Assembly (NCBI RefSeq): GCF_014692505.1
Contig: NZ_JACNYK010000001.1
Coordinates: 939,922 to 1,003,921, forward strand
Direction: 5' to 3'
DNA length: 64,000 bases
Source of the DNA: Sphingobacterium arenae
GTDB lineage: Bacteria; Bacteroidota; Bacteroidia; Sphingobacteriales; Sphingobacteriaceae
Of this stretch, positions 19,201 through 25,931 are shown in pieces. Under the pieces are notes generated by a model. The model ran no database searches. It was not told the origin of the DNA and saw only the letters and a list, made by a program, of their open reading frames with translations. A program made the translations under genes and the position numbers. Every line of letters begins with the position of its first letter. The stretch's first letter is position 1.

Positions 19201-19938
19201 GGAAATGGAACGAACGATATTCTCGGCAAGAGAATTCGGTCGATCTGGATAATGATAAAGATAATGAAAAGGACTAGCGTCCAGATAGGCGCGATTAATG
19301 CCATTGCTGTAGGTTCCGAGCCAGATAACATGTTGTTCGTCTAGGAAAATGTCGCTAACGTATCCATCGTTTATCGACCACGGATTCCCGGCATCAACGG
19401 TATATGTTTTTTGCTTTCCGGACGGAAGATGCGTTTCCACCAAAGTTGTTGAAAGGTTGTCTAAATGCCATCTTGTTTGTTCATAGCTAACATTCACTTG
19501 AAGGCGGTGGTTCCGTCGGTTTATTTTATCTTTTAGTTCGGGAGGGCAATCTTCCAAGGAGAGACGATCAAAATCATCTGTTTCATAGTTATAACGGCAT
19601 AACGTTTGTTCGTCGAATGTGGATATCCATAAATCTCCTTTGTTGTCAGCGAGAATATTATGTATACGGCTATTTATTAGACTTCTGCTATTTAATGCGT
19701 CATACCGATAAACACGTATATTATAGCCGTCGTATCGACAAAGTCCAGACCAGGTGCCGAACCACATAAAGCCATACTTATCTTTTGCTATACCGTGTAT
19801 GGTACTTTGGGGTAAGCCATTTTCAGATGTAATATGATCAAATTTGAGTTGCAGGAACTGACCACGAGTATGTAATCCTATGCTCGTTAGCAGCACAAGA
19901 AACATGGTTATGATTGTTGTTTTTTTTTCGATTAGCAT
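16198..19938 (-). CDS. Hybrid two-component regulator (HTCS) with AraC output domain
   Basis: About 1246 residues combining sensor, kinase, receiver and DNA-binding parts in one inner-membrane protein. After an N-terminal signal/anchor come two-bladed-propeller type repeats (WFGTWSGLCRYDG and many relatives, to about 600), a Y_Y_Y domain (EGFDKDW, about 605-665) and a membrane helix (about 676-696). Then follow HisKA with His732 in NISHEIKTPL, HATPase (GTGLGLSYSK), a receiver with Asp1034 in ISDVMMP, and a C-terminal AraC domain (GLSRAQLYRKM, VGFNDPEYFRKTF). HTCS proteins sense periplasmic oligosaccharides and activate their locus. The ATG at 19938 is preferred to the one at 19950, which would sit at the predicted transcription start. 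It carries the shared operator, so autoregulation is likely. Confidence 0.93.
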   Translation of the reverse strand: MLIEKKTTIITMFLVLLTSIGLHTRGQFLQLKFDHITSENGLPQSTIHGIAKDKYGFMWFGTWSGLCRYDGYNIRVYRYDALNSRSLINSRIHNILADNKGDLWISTFDEQTLCRYNYETDDFDRLSLEDCPPELKDKINRRNHRLQVNVSYEQTRWHLDNLSTTLVETHLPSGKQKTYTVDAGNPWSINDGYVSDIFLDEQHVIWLGTYSNGINRAYLDASPFHYLYHYPDRPNSLAENIVRSISEDKDGNLWVGTRSKGVTLVKKNGEYQHFQHDPQTQHSIQNNYIKKVFCDTEGYTWIGSQNGLDRYNPRLGFIERIRDSAIVNIGVYGMAEDSDGDIWLATWNGISKFDRHRQSVETFDLSNVLTQQHVWSIFVDYKKQIWAGTEGGGVFIFKESNDGRLALLRTLHHGNPTTTSISDNRIYSMFEDSENRVWIGTGNGLDCYDPQTNQVKQLSLLGDAWPKGTIAGITEDDNGFIWASHKQGISRINKKTLDIRTFSKQDGLQSNEFADGAVYRSTRANRLYFGGNKGINHFCPDSIRTNKIAPKVVLTELRILNQPVEVNQQINNRVVLQRPLYLSSSIGLTHEDKSISIEFAALHFVNPAGNQYAYMLEGFDKDWIYGDANKRVASYSNLAPGNYTFKVKASNSDGIWATVPTELSISVAPAFWASQGAYSLYTLIFLLLLYAFYYYITRYTKLKSKLNYEAILHEKERELHESKVQFFTNISHEIKTPLTLILSPIQQLKTWGGQDLRVQEQLKTMENNGQHLLKTVNQLLDIRRFETGNEELHMEQTELISLIQQVVDSFTQQARQKKIHLKLASSKPAIYVTLDADKIEKVLYNLLSNALKFTDSGGMIKVRIQQQEAHLYIDVIDNGKGISPEDLDRIFKPFLQGKSTVPGGTGLGLSYSKTLIEMHGGKLTVESRTNTKRNKLTLFRIVLPQTPKVAGPYDELETLQDTPVSSTNVSPAEIPEELPSLPRQCTLLLVEDNDQMRSYLAQFFRSSYHILEASNGEQGLTLARKHVPDLIISDVMMPKIDGISFTRQVKSDVLLRHIPVILLTARTWVEYELEGLETGADDYMVKPFYLPVLALKVRNQLLTRFHIQEKFKQQVIAIEPTKTTPQSPDEVLLQKVLAYIDKHIQDSDLKIEDVCRAIGLSRAQLYRKMKALTGYTMNDLIKEIRLKRAQQLLKDNKFQINEVAYMVGFNDPEYFRKTFKTKIGCSPSAYAKQCQTSSSDVSQDST

Positions 19939-19956
19939 AGCCCCTGACATAATGAT

Positions 19957-20001
19957 CTAAAATACAAAAAAAGCTTGATAGTGCTGTCCCGTTCCATCCT
20001 G
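19957..20001 (-). promoter_or_regulatory. Direct-repeat operator and -7 box of the first HTCS gene (weaker match)
   Basis: On the minus strand CAGGATGG begins at 20001 and CGGGACAG at 19991. A TATTTTAG -7 box begins at 19964, 37 bp after the first half-site starts. The second half-site departs from the consensus (CG for CA), but the spacing is identical to the other sites. The transcript would start very close to 19950. Confidence 0.55.
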
Positions 20002-20081
20002 ATAAATCAAATTCGGCAGGGTTGAGACGTTTTTACAGGGAATTTGAGCATTTTTTACTGGCTAAGGTTTGTTGTTCGGAA

Positions 20082-20089
20082 TAGCTTTG
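20082..20089 (+). promoter_or_regulatory. -7 promoter box of the GntR-family regulator gene
   Basis: TAGCTTTG is a perfect match to the Bacteroidota -7 consensus TAnnTTTG. It lies about 158 bp before the preferred start codon. No half-sites of the shared operator lie 37 bp upstream, so this regulator seems to be expressed independently of the regulon. A convincing -33 TTTG at the standard spacing was not seen. Confidence 0.5.
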
Positions 20090-20239
20090 TAAAACGCTGA
20101 TCACGCTATATAAACAACGGATTCAATATCATGGAGATAAAATAACAAGATTTGTTAACCAACCTTAAATTATAGTAACATGGAAACTTTATATATTTCC
20201 TCACGTGCACGCGGTACCATAAATGCCGCACTGATTAAG

Positions 20240-21244
20240 ATGATTAAGATCAACGATTTTTCTGCGACCCCTAAATACGTACAGGTAGCTGATGCAATTG
20301 TGGAGGCGATTAAGCAAAAGGTCGTTGAAATCGGTGATGCACTTCCGTCTATTAATGATCTAAGTTACCAATTGCAAATTGCACGGGATACGGTGGAGAA
20401 AGGATATCGTAAATTACGTCAGGAGGAGATTATTAAGTCTTCTCCGGGGAAAGGTTATTTTGTTGCGAAGGAACACTCCTTTCGCTTGCGAACGGCTGTA
20501 TTCTTAAACAAGTTAAGTGCACATAAGAAGATTGTTTACGATGCATTAGCAGCGAAGTTAGGCGGCGAGGCTTCCATAGACCTTTTTGTATACAATAGTG
20601 ATATTACCCAGCTACGCACGCTACTACAAAATTTGTCTCAGCCCTACGATTATTATGTTGTCTTTCCCTACTTTAAGGAAGGAAGAGAAAAAGCGGCAGA
20701 AGTACTGTCTGTTATCCCAACCGACAAGCTGTTGTTGTTGGGACGTGATGTGGATGGCGTACATGGAGATTTTCCGATTGTATGTGAAAACCATGAGAAA
20801 GATATATACGAAGCATTGGAGTCTATCCGGGAGCCACTCTCCAAATACAGTATGCTCAAATTGGTTTTTCCGGATAATAGCGATTATCCAAAAACCATTA
20901 TCAAGGGTTTCTATAAATTTTGCCAGGAATATGCTTTTGATCATTTGTTGGTTGGTGATCTGGATGAAGAACCTATAGAAAAAGAAACCTGTTATATTAA
21001 CCTAGCGGAAGACGACTTATTTCGGCTGTTGGATAAAGTGAGTGTAAAAGGGCTGGAAATTGGACGAGATATTGGGGTAATCTCCTACAACGAAACTCCG
21101 CTTAAAAAATTTATATTAAACGGTATCACAACCATTTCTACAGATTTCCGCCTGATGGGCGAATATGCAGCTACCAGTATTCTGGATGGATTGAAAAGTC
21201 GTTTAGAAGTACCTTTTTATACTGTTTTGCGTGCCTCGGTATAA
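20240..21244 (+). CDS. GntR-family transcriptional regulator with LacI-like sugar-binding domain
   Basis: A 334-residue regulator. The N-terminus is a GntR winged helix (PKYVQVADAIVEAIKQK, then LPSINDLSYQLQIARDTVEKGYRKL and GKGYFVA). The remainder resembles a periplasmic-binding-protein/LacI effector domain (VFPYFKEGREKA, LLLLGRDVDGV, and a C-terminal block ending in TTISTDFRLMGEYAATSIL). The ligand is probably L-rhamnose or a catabolic intermediate, because the gene lies within the rhamnose/RG-I island. It is divergent from the HTCS gene. The start at 20240 gives the usual MIKINDFSATPKY opening of such regulators; an ATG at 20180 would add 20 residues of no recognisable type. Target site unknown. 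Confidence 0.85.
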   Translation: MIKINDFSATPKYVQVADAIVEAIKQKVVEIGDALPSINDLSYQLQIARDTVEKGYRKLRQEEIIKSSPGKGYFVAKEHSFRLRTAVFLNKLSAHKKIVYDALAAKLGGEASIDLFVYNSDITQLRTLLQNLSQPYDYYVVFPYFKEGREKAAEVLSVIPTDKLLLLGRDVDGVHGDFPIVCENHEKDIYEALESIREPLSKYSMLKLVFPDNSDYPKTIIKGFYKFCQEYAFDHLLVGDLDEEPIEKETCYINLAEDDLFRLLDKVSVKGLEIGRDIGVISYNETPLKKFILNGITTISTDFRLMGEYAATSILDGLKSRLEVPFYTVLRASV

Positions 21245-21263
21245 GCGAGTGTACATCGCTTAT
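21241..21263 (+). other. Palindrome overlapping the GntR stop codon
   Basis: ATAAGCGA (21241-21248) and TCGCTTAT (21256-21263) are perfect inverted repeats with a 7-base spacer. The left arm contains the TAA stop. No T-run follows, so it may be a weak terminator, an RNA-stabilising hairpin, or an operator for a dimeric regulator such as the GntR protein, 13 bp upstream of the next activator site. Confidence 0.4.
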
Positions 21264-21275
21264 ACCGCGAAGTGA

Positions 21276-21320
21276 CAGGACGCCGCAGGATGCAAAACCG
21301 TATTTTGTTTTGTAGTTTAG
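21276..21320 (+). promoter_or_regulatory. Direct-repeat operator and -7 box of the first GH2 gene
   Basis: CAGGACGC (21276-21283) and CAGGATGC (21286-21293) are followed by a TAGTTTAG -7 box at 21313-21320. Spacing from the first half-site to the -7 is 37 bp. The -7 box is identical to the one at 24473. The predicted transcription start lies just before 21338, which rules out the upstream ATG candidates for the GH2 gene. Confidence 0.7.
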
Positions 21321-21337
21321 CCCTGCTTTTAAAAACA

Positions 21338-24217
21338 ATGAACAAACCTATGTTTTCACATAAAATAAACATATATATCATTTGTATACTTCTTCTGTGC
21401 ATTGTCGTGCCTGGTTACGCGCAGGTTGCAAAAGAAGTGCAATATTTATCGGGTACTGATAACGAGCACACCGTGGCGTGGGATTTTTGGATCACCGGAG
21501 GGAGGAAAGCAGGGGAGTGGTCAAAAATTGCAGTACCTAGTCATTGGGAACAACAGGGCTTTGGATCCTATAATTATGGTCGCGACTATGTAACCTACGG
21601 TAAGAATTTTCGTTTTCATGAAGAAAAAGGTATTTATCGGCATGCATTTAAGGTTCCTGCAGATTGGAAAGACAAAAAGATTTCTATCGTCTTCGAAGGG
21701 TCGATGACGGATACCGAGGTGAAGATTAATGGAGAATTGGCTGGCGATATCCATCAGGGTTCTTTCTATCGGTTTTCGTATGATATTACAGACAAGGTTC
21801 ATTTCGGCAAGGAGAATACACTGGAGGCAACGGTCTCCAAAATGTCGAAAGACAATACGGTGAATAATGCGGAACGCTTGGCCGACTATTGGATTTTTGG
21901 CGGGATATACCGACCCGTATATTTGGAAGCTACGCCTAAAGCCCATATTGCATGGACAGCTATTGATGCAAAAGCCGATGGTTCGTTTAAGAGCAATGTT
22001 TATCTAGAGAATATTCAAGAAAATTCAGCCTTACGTGTAGATTTGAAGGATAGAGAAGGAAGTGTTGTCGCAACGACACGTGTCAAGTTACAAGCGTCTG
22101 ATTCGGTGAGACTAGTATCCTTAGCTGTAAAGAACCCCAACTTATGGACAGCAGAGACGCCTCATCTATATCATGCCGTTTTTACGTTAGAAAATGACCG
22201 CGTGGAAAACTATCAAACAACAGAACGTTTCGGGTTTCGTACGGTTGAGGTACGCCAGGGAGATGGGCTATATGTGAACGGTGTGAAAGTGAAAATGAAA
22301 GGCGTAAACCGCCATGTGTGGTGGCCTGAAACAGGTCGTTCCGTAAACCCAAGATTAGATTTGAACGATGTGAAGCTTATCAAAGAGATGAATATGAATG
22401 CCGTTCGTTGTTCGCACTATCCGCCCGACAAATCGTTTCTAGATTACTGCGACTCCTTAGGACTATATGTGCTGGATGAACTTGCTGGTTGGCAAAAAGC
22501 ATACGGAACACCCGTCGGAAAGAAATTAGTAAAAGAGATGGTCATACGTGATGTGAACCATCCGTCAATCATCCTATGGAGCAACGGTAACGAGGGCGGT
22601 CATAATAAAGAATTAGTAGACGAATACGCGAAATATGATTTATCCGCACGCACCGTGATTCATGCTCACCATCGGCCGGGAAATGCCATTAACGGTATAG
22701 ACGGCAATCACTATGAAGATTATTATTCTACAAAAAAAATACTGGAAGGACCAAATATCTACATGACGACAGAATTCCTACATGCACAAGATGACGGTGG
22801 TGCAGCGGCCGGATTAGCCGATATTTGGGAATTGCATTGGGAGGCTAAACTTGGAGGGGGAGGTTTTATATGGAACTTTGCAGACGAAGGCATCGTACGG
22901 ACAGACTTTAATGGCACTATCGATGTCAATCGGGTAAATGCACCTGACGGCATTTTAGGGCCATATCGTCAAAAGGAGGGGAGTTTCTTTGCGATAAAAG
23001 AGATTTTCTCTCCAGTTCATATCAAGCTGAAAAAGCTGCCGGCTGATTTCGATGGAAACATCGAGGTCGAAAATCGTTATCATCATACGGACCTTTCCGC
23101 CTGTTCGTTTGCCTATAAGCTGGTTCGCTATCAACTACCCTATGCAGATGCTAAAGGGATACGGACAGAAAAAGAATACGGCCTGAGCGCGCCGGCGATA
23201 AAGCCGACCGAAAAGGGAATCTTAAAGCTTCAACTGCCGGACGACTGGAAAGTTTATGACGCGTTATTGTTAACAGCCACTGATCCTCATGGCGAAGAAA
23301 TATATACCTGGTCTTGGCGGGTTCGGGATAATGCGGCTATTACGAAGGATATCTTACCTGTCAAGACGGCGACTACGGTAGAGCTGACAGAGGATAGCGT
23401 ACACTATATGTTGAAAGCCAATGGTATTACTGCCTTTATAGCAAAGGAAACAGGTTTGTTGGCTGATTTAGCAAATGATTATAGTATGAAGCTCGCTTTC
23501 CGAGATGGACCGCTTTTGATTGACGGAGAATACACCCTGAAGGATGTAAAGACGAATTCGGTAGGCGAAAATAAGACCGTGGAGTTTACCTTTGACGGTC
23601 AGTTGGATTATATCCGGTGGACCATGCGACCTGATGGGTGGCTAAAATTAGATTATAGCTATGAGATGCGCGGCAAGCGTCCGTATGCTGGCGTAAGCTT
23701 TAATTTTCCGGAAAATTATATCATCACGGCAAAGTGGTTGGGTAACGGACCGTATCGTGTTTGGAAAAACCGACTACAAGGCGTTACCCTAAATACGTGG
23801 GAAAATATGTATAACGACTCCAGAGCAGGTATTGGGCCTTGGGAATTTCCCGAGTTCAAGGGATATTTTTCCGATGTAAGCTGGGTACAATTTAATACGA
23901 CACAAGGCAAGTTCCTCGTGGCCACTGAGCAGGACGATATGTATTTACGTTTGTTCGATTTCTATGGCATTTCTGGACCGCAACATTACCCCAAACTGCC
24001 CGAAGGCGATATTTCCTTTTTGGATGCTATCCCGGCTATCGGTACTAAATTGGCTATGGGTATCAATAACAGACCGGAAGTCAACGGTCCGGCCGGAGAA
24101 ATGACAACACTGGATAAACCTGTATCCCGTACCCTCTACTTTTATTTTGGTACACCGAAAGGTGAAAAAGAAAATACACAGTTTGTGATGCCGAAAGAAA
24201 ACATCTTGACCGATTAA
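21338..24217 (+). CDS. GH2 family beta-galactosidase-type enzyme
   Basis: About 959 residues with a signal peptide ending at VPGYAQ. Order: jelly-roll sugar-binding domain (about 30-200), Ig-like domain (to about 300), TIM barrel (to about 580), and C-terminal beta-galactosidase small-chain-like domains. The acid/base Glu419 is in SNGNEGG and the nucleophile Glu479 in TTEFLHAQDDGG. It would remove beta-galactosyl or related residues from RG-I side chains in the periplasm. The ATG at 21338 is chosen because the predicted -7 box ends at 21320, so earlier starts (21272, 21290) would be upstream of the transcript. It appears monocistronic: a terminator follows at 24280. Substrate could also be another hexuronide or hexoside. 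Confidence 0.87.
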   Translation: MNKPMFSHKINIYIICILLLCIVVPGYAQVAKEVQYLSGTDNEHTVAWDFWITGGRKAGEWSKIAVPSHWEQQGFGSYNYGRDYVTYGKNFRFHEEKGIYRHAFKVPADWKDKKISIVFEGSMTDTEVKINGELAGDIHQGSFYRFSYDITDKVHFGKENTLEATVSKMSKDNTVNNAERLADYWIFGGIYRPVYLEATPKAHIAWTAIDAKADGSFKSNVYLENIQENSALRVDLKDREGSVVATTRVKLQASDSVRLVSLAVKNPNLWTAETPHLYHAVFTLENDRVENYQTTERFGFRTVEVRQGDGLYVNGVKVKMKGVNRHVWWPETGRSVNPRLDLNDVKLIKEMNMNAVRCSHYPPDKSFLDYCDSLGLYVLDELAGWQKAYGTPVGKKLVKEMVIRDVNHPSIILWSNGNEGGHNKELVDEYAKYDLSARTVIHAHHRPGNAINGIDGNHYEDYYSTKKILEGPNIYMTTEFLHAQDDGGAAAGLADIWELHWEAKLGGGGFIWNFADEGIVRTDFNGTIDVNRVNAPDGILGPYRQKEGSFFAIKEIFSPVHIKLKKLPADFDGNIEVENRYHHTDLSACSFAYKLVRYQLPYADAKGIRTEKEYGLSAPAIKPTEKGILKLQLPDDWKVYDALLLTATDPHGEEIYTWSWRVRDNAAITKDILPVKTATTVELTEDSVHYMLKANGITAFIAKETGLLADLANDYSMKLAFRDGPLLIDGEYTLKDVKTNSVGENKTVEFTFDGQLDYIRWTMRPDGWLKLDYSYEMRGKRPYAGVSFNFPENYIITAKWLGNGPYRVWKNRLQGVTLNTWENMYNDSRAGIGPWEFPEFKGYFSDVSWVQFNTTQGKFLVATEQDDMYLRLFDFYGISGPQHYPKLPEGDISFLDAIPAIGTKLAMGINNRPEVNGPAGEMTTLDKPVSRTLYFYFGTPKGEKENTQFVMPKENILTD

Positions 24218-24279
24218 GAATAGAACAGCCGAGTTTTGAAGATAATCGTTTAGTTTTTAGTTTAGTTAAGTTTAGCTTG

Positions 24280-24312
24280 GCTGGTCAACGGGGATTGTTG
24301 GCCAGCTTTTTT
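24280..24312 (+). terminator. Intrinsic terminator after the first GH2 gene
   Basis: GCTGGTCAAC (24280-24289) pairs with GTTGGCCAGC (24297-24306) with one G-U pair, around a 7-base loop, followed by six T residues. This separates the GH2 gene from the GH28-PL11 operon. Confidence 0.82.
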
Positions 24313-24435
24313 CATTTGTGCAAGTGGATACCATTATTTGCCCGTTATAACAAAGTTTTTACACGACACTATCGAACCTATATACGGGTTTTTTCTCAAA
24401 AAAGCGACTTAATACGCCTTTTTTAGCTGTGCAGA

Positions 24436-24480
24436 CAGGACACTACAGGTTGCCTTTGCCGCTATTTGTTAATAGTTTAG
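24436..24480 (+). promoter_or_regulatory. Direct-repeat operator and -7 box of the GH28-PL11-CE12 operon
   Basis: CAGGACAC (24436-24443) and CAGGTTGC (24446-24453) precede a TAGTTTAG -7 box at 24473-24480, spacing 37 bp. This is among the best matches to the consensus. Confidence 0.72.
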
Positions 24481-24582
24481 AGATGATAAATAAAGAGTGA
24501 AACAATAATAGAGCTAGCGAGCTGACCGGAAGGTAGAGAAACCTATGTTTCAATTTAAAATTATAAAAGAAAAAATAAACAG

Positions 24583-25914
24583 ATGAAAAGCAGAATCTTC
24601 ATAGTAGCCATGTTATTTGTAGGCCTTACCTCTCTGAACCTGATAAAGGGGCAAGATCGATTTCCAGATGGAACGGCAGTCTCCGATTGGTTTAAAAAAG
24701 TAGAACCTACACGTATCGATAAATTGGGGAAATCCTATCGTATTACGGATTTTGGTGTTATTCAAGACAGTACGGTCCTACAGACAGAGAAAATTCAGGC
24801 CGTCATAGACAAGGCCTATGAAAGTGGAGGAGGAGTAATCGTTGTCCCGAAAGGTACATTTCTTAGTGGATCTTTATTTTTTAAACCAAAAACCCATTTA
24901 CACTTAGAAGAGGATGCGGTCATAAAAGGAAGTGATGATATCAGCCATTTTGAATTATTGATGACGCGTATAGAAGGAGAAACAGTGAAGTATTTTGCGG
25001 CATTGATCAATGCAGACAAAGTAGATGGTTTTACGGTATCGGGGAAGGGGGCGTTAGATGGAAATGGACTCCGGTATTGGAAAGCTTTTTGGCTTCGACG
25101 CGGATTTAATCCAAACTGTACAAATAAAGATGAAATGCGCCCACGAGTATTGTATGTGTCGAACAGCAAAGACGTGCAGATTTCGGGGATACACCTAAGG
25201 AATTCACCATTTTGGACATCACATTACTACCGGTGCGAAAACTTAAAACTTGTTGATCTGCGTATCACAGCGCCAGAGAAACCTGTTAAAGCGCCGAGCT
25301 CTGATGCTATAGATTTAGATGACTGCCATAATGTATTGGTTAAAAATTGTTACATGTCGGTGAACGATGATGCTATTGCGTTAAAAGGAGGAAAAGGACC
25401 GCAAGCCGATAAAGACCCTAATAATGGCCCGAACTATAATATTATTATTGAAGATTGTACGTTTGGATTCTGTCATAGTACATTAACCTGTGGTAGTGAA
25501 TCGATCCATAGCTATAACATTATTTATCGGAATAATACGCTAAATGGCGCGAAAAGAATGCTACAATTGAAGATGCGGCCTGATACACCACAGGAGTACG
25601 AACATATTCTTGTTGAAAATGTCAAGGGAACCGCTGATATCATGCTGTTTATCCGCCCTTGGACACAGTTTTTTAACTTGAAGGGAGAAGAAGGTATTAA
25701 ACTTTCCTATGCGCGGAATATCCGCCTACGTAATATCGATTTGGAATGTAATGTATTGTTTGATGTAAGTAACTCCGATCAGTATCAGTTGTCCAATTTT
25801 ATATTTGAAAACATGAATATCAAAGCGAAAAGACCACATATCAATCAGGACTATATTGAGAATTTTACATTAAACAATGTCGTCGTGAACGGTAAAGAAA
25901 TTGTTCAGAAATAA
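24583..25914 (+). CDS. GH28 family rhamnogalacturonase/exo-polygalacturonase
   Basis: A 443-residue secreted beta-helix enzyme (signal peptide ending near LIKGQ). GH28 signatures: SSDAIDLDDCHN, SVNDDAIALKGG with the catalytic aspartate pair, and the C-terminal LKMRPDTPQ in the place of the RIK motif. The canonical GHG is replaced by HSTLTCGSES, as in rhamnogalacturonan-active and exo-acting members. It would act on galacturonate linkages of the RG-I backbone or its oligosaccharides. It is the first gene of a five-gene operon continuing with PL11, two CE12 and a sulfatase; the next start is 17 bp on. It is distinct from the minus-strand GH28 at 14707-16143, so the locus has two different GH28 activities. 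Confidence 0.86.
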   Translation: MKSRIFIVAMLFVGLTSLNLIKGQDRFPDGTAVSDWFKKVEPTRIDKLGKSYRITDFGVIQDSTVLQTEKIQAVIDKAYESGGGVIVVPKGTFLSGSLFFKPKTHLHLEEDAVIKGSDDISHFELLMTRIEGETVKYFAALINADKVDGFTVSGKGALDGNGLRYWKAFWLRRGFNPNCTNKDEMRPRVLYVSNSKDVQISGIHLRNSPFWTSHYYRCENLKLVDLRITAPEKPVKAPSSDAIDLDDCHNVLVKNCYMSVNDDAIALKGGKGPQADKDPNNGPNYNIIIEDCTFGFCHSTLTCGSESIHSYNIIYRNNTLNGAKRMLQLKMRPDTPQEYEHILVENVKGTADIMLFIRPWTQFFNLKGEEGIKLSYARNIRLRNIDLECNVLFDVSNSDQYQLSNFIFENMNIKAKRPHINQDYIENFTLNNVVVNGKEIVQK

Positions 25915-25931
25915 GCCAAAATAATAAAGAT

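Larger units (their letters stand above)
24218..24582. other. Intergenic region: terminator, operator and long leader
   Basis: This 365-bp gap holds the terminator of the GH2 gene (24280-24312), then about 120 bp with no recognised element. After that come the shared operator and -7 box (24436-24480) and a leader of about 100 bases before the GH28 start. No small gene or RNA was recognised. Confidence 0.6.

Noticed and set aside
21272..21337. Longer N-terminus for the first GH2 protein
   Set aside because: These codons lie over the operator and the -7 box, upstream of the predicted transcript start, and the downstream ATG gives a clean signal peptide.
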